Assembly: GCF_900104355.1 (NCBI RefSeq)
Contig: NZ_FNIY01000003.1
Span: forward strand, 372,001-436,000
Source of the DNA: Phyllobacterium sp. OV277
GTDB lineage: Bacteria > Pseudomonadota > Alphaproteobacteria > Rhizobiales > Rhizobiaceae
Length of the DNA: 64,000 bases
Reading direction: 5' to 3'
Positions 34,895-42,971 of the stretch are shown piece by piece. The position numbers were made by a program, and so were the translations under genes. The notes beneath the pieces are model-generated. The model was not told the origin of the DNA. It did no database searches and saw nothing but the letters and a program-made list of their open reading frames with translations. The first letter of the stretch is position 1; every line of letters starts with the position of its first letter.

Positions 34895-36043
34895 TCAGGA
34901 CATGGTCAATGGCGGACCGATATAACGGGCACGCGGGCGGATCAGCTGGTTCATTGATTGCTGTTCGAAAATATGGGCGATCCAGCCGACAGACCGGGCA
35001 ATGGCGAAGAGTATGACCGGCGCTGACGGGGGCAAGTCAAAAGTGTCGGTCATGGCCGCAAGGGCGAAATCAATATTGGGGTATTCGCCCGTCAACATCT
35101 GCGTCGTCTCACCAATCTCCTGATAAACATCCCCCGGCTTGAACTGAGCCAGCAACGCCTTGGCGCGCAGATCACCATTTGGATAGAGCGGATGCCCGAA
35201 TGCGGGGATGGCCCGGCCCTGTGCCAGCAAATCCCTGATTGCAAAACCTGCACCACTGGTCTGCGCCGCCCGGGCCAGCGCCTGTACGCTGAGATAGGCT
35301 TCCCCATGCAAAGGTCCGGTCAGCGTGGCGAGACCGGCGAGCATGCTTGCGGCCAGCGGGGCTCCGGTGGAAGCAGCGACCCGCGCGGCAAAGGTCGATG
35401 CATTGAGTTCATGATCGGCAAGCAGAACCAGCGCCCGCCGGATGCAATCCTCCGCCTTCGGTGCCTTCCAGACACGGGCGAGACGCGTGTGAACGTGGCT
35501 TGCATGAGCCCTGTCAGCGCCCAGCATAGCGGAAACGACTTCGCCGAAGATCGTGGTTGCTTCGACCACGAGTACAGCGCGGGAGCGGCCATAGGCAGGC
35601 AGATCCGTTGCGGCGCGGCGTGCCAGCGTGATCAGGGCGGCTTCGAGTGGTTGCTCTGGCGTCGGCACGGTCTCGGCACGAGGAGCCAGCGAAATGCGCT
35701 CTGCCTCCCACAGCAAGGCGGCGACCTGCTCCAGCATCGATGTTGCCGCCAGTTCCGCGGCATCCTTGCCGCGATACCATAAACGGCCATCAACAATGGT
35801 GGAGACGCTTGATGGCAGGACCGGATCGCCCCAGCCGATTGCCTCGGCCGCTACGTTGGCGACCGTGCGCCGACCTGCCTTGCGTCCGGCAAGGCGCTTC
35901 ACGTCCTCACTTTTGTAAAGGCTGCGGCGTGGGTCCTGTGGATCAGGTTTTGCCTGAATCCGCCCCCGGCTGACATTGGCATAAAGGGTTTGCGGCTGAA
36001 CCCCGAGAGCAGCCAATGCCTGTGATGCCGTCAACCAAGCCAT
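34895..36043 (-). CDS. Helix-turn-helix / citrate synthase-like fusion protein
   Basis: 382 residues. Residues 1-55 (MAWLTASQALAALGVQPQTL, then YKSEDVKRLAGRK) form a MerR/excisionase-type winged helix-turn-helix. The rest is a citrate synthase fold: HELNASTFAARV, LTGPLHGEA (substrate His), AFGHPLYPNGDLRAKAL (second His, but Pro-Leu where Arg-Val/Ile is usual) and YPNIDFALAAM (catalytic-type Asp kept), with a C-terminal IRPRARYIGP. It faces a paralogue without the DNA-binding domain across an 87-base gap with palindromes. Likely a regulator that senses an acyl-CoA or oxaloacetate, or a bifunctional enzyme (inference). GenBank-type labels would call it citrate synthase family. Confidence 0.88.
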   Translation of the reverse strand: MAWLTASQALAALGVQPQTLYANVSRGRIQAKPDPQDPRRSLYKSEDVKRLAGRKAGRRTVANVAAEAIGWGDPVLPSSVSTIVDGRLWYRGKDAAELAATSMLEQVAALLWEAERISLAPRAETVPTPEQPLEAALITLARRAATDLPAYGRSRAVLVVEATTIFGEVVSAMLGADRAHASHVHTRLARVWKAPKAEDCIRRALVLLADHELNASTFAARVAASTGAPLAASMLAGLATLTGPLHGEAYLSVQALARAAQTSGAGFAIRDLLAQGRAIPAFGHPLYPNGDLRAKALLAQFKPGDVYQEIGETTQMLTGEYPNIDFALAAMTDTFDLPPSAPVILFAIARSVGWIAHIFEQQSMNQLIRPRARYIGPPLTMS

Positions 36044-36061
36044 GTGATCTCACATTGATTA

Positions 36062-36084
36062 TTTACGTCAAGATTGACGTCAAT
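36062..36084. promoter_or_regulatory. Probable operator between divergent citrate synthase-like genes
   Basis: Perfect palindrome ATTGACGTCAAT at 36073-36084 next to a near copy TTTACGTCAA at 36062-36071, 12 bases apart centre to centre. It lies about 20-40 bases upstream of the helix-turn-helix fusion gene and 47-69 upstream of the paralogue. Binding by the fusion protein is an inference from position. Confidence 0.65.
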
Positions 36085-36130
36085 CATAGCGCACACCATC
36101 TTGCCATGGAAACGAAAACTGGAGTTTGCC

Positions 36131-37222
36131 ATGAAAAACGGTCTTGATGATGTTGTCGCCACGGAAACCATGCTGTCGGATGTTGATGGTATCGGGGGCA
36201 TATTGATCATTCGCGGCCAATCGCTGGACGCGTTGGCCGGCGTCGTGACCTATGAGGAATTGCTGGCGCTGCTTTTGTCGGATGCCTTCGATGAAAAGCT
36301 TGATGCTGATGGTTTGCGCCAGCAGATTGGCCTCGCCCGGCAGGAAGTTTTCCGCACAGTGCCTGACGCTGCAATGCCTTTGCTGAAATTGCCCGTTACC
36401 GATGCTGTGCGCGCCCTGACCGCCCAGTTTGCCGACGGTGATGATCTTGCCACAGCCTTGCGCCTGATCGCGGCGCCTGCCGTGTTTACACCTGCGGTCA
36501 TCAGGCTGAAAAATGGTCAAGCACCGGTTGCCCCTGATAGCTCGCTCACCCATGCCGCCGACATATTGCACATGTTGCATGGCCGTAGCGTATCGCCGCA
36601 GGAGGCCGCTGCTCTCGACACCTATCTGGTGACTGTCAGCGACCACGGCATGAACGCCTCGACCTTTGCCGCCCGCGTTGTCGCATCCACCCATGCGGGG
36701 CTGGTTTCCTCAGTGCTTGCCGCATTCGGAGCGCTCAAAGGTCCGCTGCATGGCGGCGCACCGGGGCCGGTTCTCGACATGCTGGATGCCATCGGCACGC
36801 CTGATAATGCCGAAAGCTGGCTGGAAAAGGCACTGGATGATGGCGAGCGGCTGATGGGTTTTGGCCACCGCATTTACCGGGTGCGCGACCCTAGGGCCGA
36901 TGCATTGATGCAGGCACTGCGGCGGCTGGCCGGAACGGGCAATTACGGTGCGGGCCGCTTCAAGCTGGCTGAAAGCGTCGAGGCTGCGGCCTTACGTATT
37001 CTCGCGCGGCGCAAACCGGACCGGCCGCTCAAGACGAATGTCGAGTTTTATACGGCACTACTGCTGGAAACACTTGGCTTTCCCAGAGAAAGTTTCACCA
37101 GCGTCTTTGCCATGGGCCGGGTCGGCGGCTGGATTGCCCATGCGCGCGAGCAAACCCAGCATGGCCGGTTGATCCGCCCGCAATCGCTCTATGTTGGACC
37201 ACGCCCGATCAAGGCGGCCTGA
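36131..37222 (+). CDS. Citrate synthase-like protein (2-methylcitrate synthase family)
   Basis: 363 residues without the DNA-binding domain. DHGMNASTFAARVVAST, LKGPLHGGAPG (substrate His), MGFGHRIYRVRDPRADAL (second His and Arg) are normal, but the catalytic Asp position reads TNVEFYTALLLE, that is Glu instead of Asp. GGAG stands ten bases before the ATG at 36131. Divergent from the fusion gene. Could make citrate, 2-methylcitrate or another acyl-CoA/oxo-acid condensation product; activity needs testing. Its C-terminal IRPQSLYVGP matches the tail of its neighbour. Confidence 0.88.
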   Translation: MKNGLDDVVATETMLSDVDGIGGILIIRGQSLDALAGVVTYEELLALLLSDAFDEKLDADGLRQQIGLARQEVFRTVPDAAMPLLKLPVTDAVRALTAQFADGDDLATALRLIAAPAVFTPAVIRLKNGQAPVAPDSSLTHAADILHMLHGRSVSPQEAAALDTYLVTVSDHGMNASTFAARVVASTHAGLVSSVLAAFGALKGPLHGGAPGPVLDMLDAIGTPDNAESWLEKALDDGERLMGFGHRIYRVRDPRADALMQALRRLAGTGNYGAGRFKLAESVEAAALRILARRKPDRPLKTNVEFYTALLLETLGFPRESFTSVFAMGRVGGWIAHAREQTQHGRLIRPQSLYVGPRPIKAA

Positions 37223-37239
37223 CCTGTTTCCAAGCAAAA

Positions 37240-37277
37240 TGATGGTGGGAACTGCCTGAGATGGCGACCCACCATCA
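37240..37277 (+). terminator. Hairpin after citrate synthase-like gene
   Basis: Perfect ten-base stem TGATGGTGGG/CCCACCATCA with an inner GCC/GGC stem, 18 bases after the stop. No T-run follows, so it may protect RNA or be Rho-associated rather than a classical terminator. Confidence 0.45.
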
Positions 37278-37442
37278 CATGTTCGTGTGAGCATAGCGAA
37301 AACCCAGTAAATGCTGGGAATTGCCCCGATAATGTCCCCTCCTGCAACGGTATTTTGGCACCCGCGAAAGCGGTTTTGGTGCTATTCTGTCTGTGGACTC
37401 AAGTGCACCATCTTTGGACATTCAAAAGGAGCAACTGGGATC

Positions 37443-37859
37443 ATGACAAAGCTTCTCAATCGCGTATCCCTCGCACTCGCCGTAACACTTTTCACCACTC
37501 CCTATGCGATAGCCGGACCGCTTAATACCATGGACGACGTCGGCAAGGCGTTGCAGGCGTGCTGGACGGCACCGCAGGGCGCACAAAAATCAACCGTGAC
37601 ACTGCGTTTCAGCTTCAAGCGCGATGGCTCGCTGATCGGCCCGCCGACAACGGCTGCGATTGATTTTCCGGGCAAAGACGCAACGGCCCGCAAATCATTC
37701 ATCGATGCGGCAATCTCCGCCGTCAAGGATTGTACGCCGCTGACCTTCTCGTCGGATCTCGCCCAGGGCATAGGCGGACAGGTTTTCACCATGCAGTTCG
37801 CCTCTCCTGATGCCTGCGGCGGTGATTGCAACCGCGAAGCAAGCGTGCGGCCGAACTGA
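37443..37859 (+). CDS. Exported protein with TonB/TolA C-terminal-like domain
   Basis: 138 residues. Signal peptide MTKLLNRVSLALAVTLFTTP...AIA, then a short domain (ALQACWTAPQGAQKSTVTLR, FKRDGSLIGPP, FTMQF) with the Trp-x-x-Pro...sequence and Gly turn of TonB/TolA C-terminal domains. No membrane anchor or proline-rich linker, so it is a free periplasmic version. Two Cys near the C-terminus (DACGGDCNRE) might form a disulfide. AAGGAGC lies 12 bases upstream of the ATG. Role unknown. Confidence 0.7.
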   Translation: MTKLLNRVSLALAVTLFTTPYAIAGPLNTMDDVGKALQACWTAPQGAQKSTVTLRFSFKRDGSLIGPPTTAAIDFPGKDATARKSFIDAAISAVKDCTPLTFSSDLAQGIGGQVFTMQFASPDACGGDCNREASVRPN

Positions 37860-37878
37860 TACTTGGCACAGACGCGAA

Positions 37879-37903
37879 AAAGGCGGCTGGATGAGCCGCC
37901 TTT
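37879..37903. terminator. Bidirectional terminator
   Basis: Stem AAAGGCGGCT/AGCCGCCTTT with a five-base loop between two convergent genes. The A/T pairs at the stem base give a short T-tract on each strand. Confidence 0.8.
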
Positions 37904-37930
37904 GCCGATAGTGTACGCTATGAACGTATG

Positions 37931-38926
37931 TTACTGCCGATGCAGTTCGACGCGGCGGTTCTTCGCCCGTCCATCTTCATTGTCATTCGATGCAACCGGC
38001 GACTGCAAGCCTTCACCGCTTGCCTTGAGGCGGCTCTGCGAAACACCATAGGTATTGACCAGATCCGCAACAACCGCGTCAGCCCGTGCCTTGGACAGCT
38101 GCATGTTGAAATCCGCACCACCGATATTGTCGGTGTAGCCGACCACGGAGAGCTTTTCGTCAGTCTTGTCCTTGAGGAACTTACCGATTTCATCAAGGCT
38201 CGGGCGTGATTCCGGCTTGATTGATGCCTTGTTGAAATCAAAGTGAATGCCGTAAAGCAGCACCTTGCCCGAGGTATCGAGCGCCTTGGTGATCTCCGAC
38301 GCGGTTACCAGAACCATCTGGTCCTTCAGTTCGCCAACCTGAAGACTGTCGAGACGCACGTAGACCTGACCTTTGACCACTTCGAACTGAGGCACATAGC
38401 CATCTTCAAATTCGATAACGTAGAGTGCGATATAGGTTTTAACGCCGCCCTCTTCCTTCACGGCAGTCACGTAGCGCGCCTCATCGGCGCTGTAACCCCA
38501 AAGCTGGCCACCGGGACCCTGGGATTCAAAGAAGCGGTCCAGATTATAGGCTTCTTCCTTCTTCGCCTGAAACAATATCTTGTAACCTGCCGATTGCAGA
38601 TCGTTCAGATAATTGCGGAATACTTCGGCTGACGAAGGTCCCGCAGGAACGGAATAGACATTCTGCGTCAGGCGGCCTTCCAGTGCTTCCTTGCTGGCAA
38701 AATCTGACTTGTCGGAGTCATCTTCGTTCTTGATCCACTTGCCAGTCGGCAAAGTATATTCTGCAAAGTTTTTATGATCGCAAAGCTCGATCGACGAACC
38801 CTCGAACCGCTTGATGCCCGGAAAATCCTTGCAACCTTCCTTATCGGCGGCAAAGGCATGGGATGAGATGGATAGCGCCATCAATGCGATGGCCCCGAAG
38901 ACTCCACCTAAGAGTTTCGATGTCAT
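37931..38926 (-). CDS. OmpA-family outer-membrane/peptidoglycan-associated protein
   Basis: 331 residues. Signal peptide to about residue 27 (ALMALSISSHAFA), a long N-terminal region of unknown fold (FRNYLNDLQSAGYKILFQAK, a DUF4892-like motif) and a C-terminal OmpA domain (LLYGIHFDFNKASIKPESRP, LSVVGYTDNIGG, SKARADAVVADL, KNRRVELHRQ) that binds peptidoglycan. GGAGATATTC precedes the ATG at 38926. Likely periplasmic, linking envelope layers. Confidence 0.88.
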   Translation of the reverse strand: MTSKLLGGVFGAIALMALSISSHAFAADKEGCKDFPGIKRFEGSSIELCDHKNFAEYTLPTGKWIKNEDDSDKSDFASKEALEGRLTQNVYSVPAGPSSAEVFRNYLNDLQSAGYKILFQAKKEEAYNLDRFFESQGPGGQLWGYSADEARYVTAVKEEGGVKTYIALYVIEFEDGYVPQFEVVKGQVYVRLDSLQVGELKDQMVLVTASEITKALDTSGKVLLYGIHFDFNKASIKPESRPSLDEIGKFLKDKTDEKLSVVGYTDNIGGADFNMQLSKARADAVVADLVNTYGVSQSRLKASGEGLQSPVASNDNEDGRAKNRRVELHRQ

Positions 38927-39083
38927 GAATATCTCCAAAATACGTGGCGACACGGCACCACCGCCCAAAAATCTGAGGTCGATCAATGCAATTCGTCTCC
39001 GGTTAAAGTCTCAACCGATGGCGCGTATCAAGCAAAAGTTGGAGGTAGTAGATACTGGCATATGACGGTATATCCGAGCGAAA

Positions 39084-39104
39084 GCGGCCCGCCTTTGGGG
39101 CCGC
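39084..39104 (-). terminator. Terminator after gnd
   Basis: Stem GCGGCCC/GGGCCGC just beyond the gnd stop, followed on the minus strand by TTTCG. GC-rich with a short T-run. Confidence 0.6.
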
Positions 39105-39123
39105 CCGCACGGTGCTTTAAACA

Positions 39124-40146
39124 CTAACCCTTGGGTGCAGGCTTTTCCACGTGTCCGCCGAATTCGCTGCGCATGGCCGAAAGCACCTTATTGGCAAAAT
39201 CGGCATTGCCGCGCGAACTGAAGCGCTCCTGCAATGCGGCGCTAAGAACCGGGGTCGGAACCGCCTCGTCAATGGCTGCAATGGCGGTCCAGCGCCCTTC
39301 GCCTGAATCCGAAACACGGCCCTGAAAATTCGACAGGGTTGGATCATCGTGCAAGGCGTCAGCAGTCAGATCGAGCAGCCACGAGCTGATCACGCTGCCC
39401 CGCCGCCAGACTTCGGCAATCTGCGGCAGATCAAAACTGTACTGATAATGTTCGGGGTGGAGCAGCGGCGTGGTTTCCGCGTCAACCTCGTGTTTGCGCA
39501 GACCGATATCCGCATTGCGCAGGATATTGAGACCTTCCGCATAGGCGGCCATCAGCCCATATTCGATGCCGTTATGCACCATCTTGACGAAATGCCCGGC
39601 ACCATTGGCGCCGCAATGAAGATAGCCGAACTCGGACGTGCTTTTGCCGGGCGTAGCCACAACCGGAGCAGCGGGATCATTGCCACCCGGTGCCAGCGAG
39701 GCAAAAACCGGTGACAGATGTTCGACAATATCCTTTTCGCCGCCGATCATCAGGCAATAGCCGCGCTCAAGCCCGAAAATGCCGCCACTGGTGCCCACAT
39801 CAACATAATGCAGGCCCCTGGTTTTCAGCTCACCTGCCCGGCGGATATCGTCATGATAATAGGAATTACCGCCATCAATGATGATGTCGTCCTTGTCGAG
39901 CAGCGGCACGAGCTTGGCAATCACGCTGTCAACAACGGCAGCGGGCAGCATCAGCCAGATGGCGCGCGGTTTGGCCAGCAGCGAGACAAACTCTTCAAGC
40001 ACAATTGTTCCGGTGGCGCCCTGCTTTTGCAGATCCGCCATGCTTTCGGCGCGGGTATCGTGGACGACGAGAGCGTGGCCGCGCTTCATCAGGCGCTGCG
40101 CCATATTGGCGCCCATGCGCCCTAACCCAATCATGCCAAGCTGCAT
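39124..40146 (-). CDS. gnd: 6-phosphogluconate dehydrogenase, decarboxylating (short form)
   Basis: 340 residues of the short, often NAD-preferring 6PGDH type. N-terminal Rossmann motif GLGRMGANMAQRL, DGGNSYYHDD, VGTSGGIFGLERGYCLMIGG and the catalytic HCGANGAGHFVKMVHNGIEY block. AAGGAG is seven bases before the ATG at 40146; the frame continues upstream without family similarity. Produces ribulose 5-phosphate from gluconate catabolism or the pentose pathway. No zwf, edd or gntK nearby. Confidence 0.92.
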   Translation of the reverse strand: MQLGMIGLGRMGANMAQRLMKRGHALVVHDTRAESMADLQKQGATGTIVLEEFVSLLAKPRAIWLMLPAAVVDSVIAKLVPLLDKDDIIIDGGNSYYHDDIRRAGELKTRGLHYVDVGTSGGIFGLERGYCLMIGGEKDIVEHLSPVFASLAPGGNDPAAPVVATPGKSTSEFGYLHCGANGAGHFVKMVHNGIEYGLMAAYAEGLNILRNADIGLRKHEVDAETTPLLHPEHYQYSFDLPQIAEVWRRGSVISSWLLDLTADALHDDPTLSNFQGRVSDSGEGRWTAIAAIDEAVPTPVLSAALQERFSSRGNADFANKVLSAMRSEFGGHVEKPAPKG

Positions 40147-40392
40147 TTCATTCTCCTTGGAGTGTTTGCAATCCATCGCGGGAACCCGCAGGCTCCTCGT
40201 CATCCGCAAGTTAGGCAGAGCGGGCCGCAGACACAAGCAAGCGATGCGTCATAAGGGCGTGATTATGCAGCCTCGGCATTGGCCGACCAGGCGAAATCGT
40301 TGATAAGCATGAGAAAATCGCGATATTGCCAATAAATTCCTGTATAGGTTTGGCAAGATGAATTGATACCTCAGCCAGACGAAGGAGGACCG

Positions 40393-41505
40393 ATGATATC
40401 CGGATGGATCAGACTAATCGTAGCTTGGGCAACCGTGGGTGCCTTTCTTGTCTTCGGATATGGCTGGATGGCCGATCTAAGCTCGGTGATGAAAGCTTCA
40501 CTTCTGTTTGTCTGGTTGTTCGGTGTCATCATCTGGTCCGCCTTTGGCGTGGTGCATGAGGCAGAGGAACTGGCGGAATTGCTGGGCGAGCCGCTCGGGA
40601 CACTGGTTCTGACACTCTCCATCGTCATCATCGAAGTGGTGCTGATCAGTGCTGTCATGCTGAGTTCCGATGCGCCGACGCTCGGGCGCGATACGATGTT
40701 TGCGGTGCTGATGATCGTTCTCAACGGCGTGGTCGGGCTGGGTTTGCTGATTGGCGGGCTGCGCCATGGCCAGCAGGGTTATAACCTGCAAGGTGCGGCT
40801 TCCTATCTCATCGTCATCATTCCGCTGACGGTCATTCCGCTAATCCTGCCGAACTTCACGACCTCAACCAGCAATGGCTCACTGACCGTGGTCCAATCGG
40901 TATTCTTCTCGATTTTCACCATTGCGCTTTATGTGATCTTCCTCGTCTTGCAGACCGGACGGCATCGCAGCTTCTTCGTCTATCCCAAGGGTGATGAAGT
41001 GCTACCGGCAACGGCACCCGAAGTGGAAGCGCCACACGCAAAGCCTGCGGCGGGATCGATAGGGCGCCACACATTGCTGCTTATCCTGAACATTCTGCCA
41101 ATTGTGCTGCTATCAAAGAGCCTTGCTTCACTGCTCGATCACGGCATTGAAAGCTTTGGCGCGCCAACGGCCCTTGGCGGTCTGCTGATTGCCGCTATCG
41201 TCTTCACGCCGGAAGCCATTACGGCCCTGCGCGCGGTTTCAAGCAACGAGCTGCAACGCGCCGTCAACCTGTGCCTCGGCGCGGCAACCTCGACCGTCGG
41301 CCTCACGGTGCCTGCGGTGCTCGCCATCAGCCTGTTCACTGGACAAACGGCAATTCTCGGTCTGTCGTCCACCGAGATGACCCTGCTTGCGGTGACGCTG
41401 ATCCTGAGCACGCTGACCTTTTCCGGTCTGCGCACAACGGTGCTTGAGGGCGCGGTGCATCTGATGATTTTCTTTGTTTATCTCGTGCTGATCTTCAGCC
41501 CTTGA
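40393..41505 (+). CDS. chaA: Calcium/proton antiporter (ChaA/CAX family)
   Basis: Inner-membrane exchanger of 370 residues with about eleven hydrophobic segments in two repeats. The two alpha-repeat motifs are visible: HEAEELAELLGEPLGTLVLT followed by IEVVLIS, and AIVFTPEAITALRAVSSNEL followed by NLCLGAATSTVGLTVPAVL, with the acidic cation-binding residues. AAGGAGG lies five bases before the ATG. Also reported to move Na+ and K+ in relatives. Single gene, followed by a repeat cluster. Confidence 0.92.
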   Translation: MISGWIRLIVAWATVGAFLVFGYGWMADLSSVMKASLLFVWLFGVIIWSAFGVVHEAEELAELLGEPLGTLVLTLSIVIIEVVLISAVMLSSDAPTLGRDTMFAVLMIVLNGVVGLGLLIGGLRHGQQGYNLQGAASYLIVIIPLTVIPLILPNFTTSTSNGSLTVVQSVFFSIFTIALYVIFLVLQTGRHRSFFVYPKGDEVLPATAPEVEAPHAKPAAGSIGRHTLLLILNILPIVLLSKSLASLLDHGIESFGAPTALGGLLIAAIVFTPEAITALRAVSSNELQRAVNLCLGAATSTVGLTVPAVLAISLFTGQTAILGLSSTEMTLLAVTLILSTLTFSGLRTTVLEGAVHLMIFFVYLVLIFSP

Positions 41506-41544
41506 TCTGAGCACGATCAAAATTGTTGCGGGGTTATGGTGCAG

Positions 41545-41693
41545 GTGCGTGGTTCGTGGTTCGACAAGCTCACCATGAGGGAGAGGGGTGATGAAGGGAG
41601 CAAGTTCTGCAACTTTCACGATCCGCAATCTCTGCGATTAGCGTTGCATCCTCACTCTCCCTCATGGTGAGCTTGTCGAACCACGAACCACGC
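41545..41693. repeat. Repeat A, copy 7
   Basis: Arms GTGCGTGGTTCGTGGTTCGA and GTCGAACCACGAACCACG. First member of an A-B-A cluster in the 626-base gap between chaA and the deacetylase gene. Confidence 0.88.
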
Positions 41694-41708
41694 AGCAGTG
41701 GCGGCATT

Positions 41709-41869
41709 CACCCCCCTCTGTCCTGTCGGACATCTCCCCCACAAGGGGGGAGATCAGCTGTCAGTACTGCCTTTGCACAATCTGCAACTTTTCCTGTTGT
41801 GGGAAAGCGTTCATATCAATGTGATCTCCCCCCTTGTGGGGGAGATGTCCGACAGGACAGAGGGGGGTG
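41709..41869. repeat. Repeat B, copy 5
   Basis: 161 bases with intact ends CACCCCCCTCTGTCC and GGACAGAGGGGGGTG and the inner CCTTTGCACAATCTGCAACT. Sits 15 bases after the preceding A copy. Confidence 0.9.
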
Positions 41870-41892
41870 AAACTTGGCAAAACCCTTCACGC

Positions 41893-42070
41893 CTGGTTCG
41901 CCCTTCGACAGGCTCAGGAGGCTCACCATGAGGGGGAGTGATGATGCAAGGCTAATCGCAGAGATTGCGGATCACGAAGTTTACGGATCACGAAGGTTGC
42001 AGAACTGGCTCCCTTCATCACCCCTCTCCCTCATGGTGAGCTTGTCGAACCACGCACCACGAACCTGCAC
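41893..42070. repeat. Repeat A, copy 8, variant arm
   Basis: Left arm has the longer form CCTTCGACAGGCTCAGGAGG followed by CTCACCATG; right arm is standard. The 61 bases from here to the deacetylase stop hold nothing recognisable. Confidence 0.8.
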
Positions 42071-42131
42071 CATACCCCCGCAACAACAAACATCGTCACC
42101 AGCAGTTTACACCCAAATCAGCTGTAATTGC

Positions 42132-42881
42132 TCAAACCCCTGAATGAACAGGCTGGGCAGACACCGTCACATCCTGAAGGCGCACGAAGCGGAAGCCTTT
42201 TTTCTGTAAGGCGAGCACGCCCTTGGCAACACCTTCTCCGGCCACACGGCTGGGCTGGTTGATGTGGGCGATGATGACGTCACCATCTTTGGCGGCGGAA
42301 ATGCGCTTTTCCACCTGCCCCGCCATCAGCGAAGCGCCCATATCGGCATTGAGCGAGTAACCAGCAACGCGGTAGCCCATGTCGTGGATGATCCGCATGC
42401 CGTTTTCGCTGTAACGGGCCGTCGCGTCGCGATACCAGACCGGCTTGGCGACCGACGCTGTCAACATAGCATCGACACCGCCCTGAATCTCACTGCGGAT
42501 ACCCGCCTCGGTGCCGGCCGTTTTCAGCCCGAACATGGTCGGCTGGTTGTCGATAGCGGGGACATGGTTCAGCCCATGGTTTTCAAGCTCGAACAGATCA
42601 GGGTGCGCCTTCATGACGGCCAGCGCTTCGGCATTGCGCCGCATCCAGCGGGCGGTGACGAAGATGGTTGCCGGAATATGGTTTTCAACCAGCGTATTCA
42701 AGATGCGCAGGTCCGTCTGGCCCGAACAGGCGTCGAGCGTCAAAGCCACCTGTGGAGAGACCGCACCGCCCTTGGCGATGTAGAGTTTTGGCTCGACGAA
42801 AGACGCCTGATCCTTGGCCGTTGCGATACCCGCAGGGGCGATCAGAAGAAGAGCAGCGATGATTGCAGAAGCTGAGCGCAC
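42132..42881 (-). CDS. Exported polysaccharide deacetylase-family protein
   Basis: About 249 residues. Signal peptide (SASAIIAALLLIAPAGIATA), then a NodB-like fold: VALTLDACSG with the motif-1 Asp (the usual DDG is DAC, as in a subgroup), ELENHGLNHVPA (the HxxxH zinc motif) and YRDATARYSENG (motif 3), PSRVAGEGVAKGVLAL at the end. Start is uncertain: GTG 42881 gives a clean signal peptide, TTG 42893 and TTG 42935 are also in frame, none with a clear ribosome site. Substrate unknown. It follows ppdK by 90 bases on the same strand. Confidence 0.8.
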   Translation of the reverse strand: MRSASAIIAALLLIAPAGIATAKDQASFVEPKLYIAKGGAVSPQVALTLDACSGQTDLRILNTLVENHIPATIFVTARWMRRNAEALAVMKAHPDLFELENHGLNHVPAIDNQPTMFGLKTAGTEAGIRSEIQGGVDAMLTASVAKPVWYRDATARYSENGMRIIHDMGYRVAGYSLNADMGASLMAGQVEKRISAAKDGDVIIAHINQPSRVAGEGVAKGVLALQKKGFRFVRLQDVTVSAQPVHSGV

Positions 42882-42971
42882 GATATTGACCAATAATGAG
42901 GATTTCGCGCAGCTACACGCGCAGATCGCGTCCAAAATGCGGCATTGGCCCTGTGAACAGGGCCAATAACA

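Noticed and set aside
40237-40360. Short minus-strand frame ending INDFAWSANAEAA upstream of gnd
   Set aside because: About 15 codons from the only ATG, no ribosome site, and an in-frame stop just above; reads like chance.
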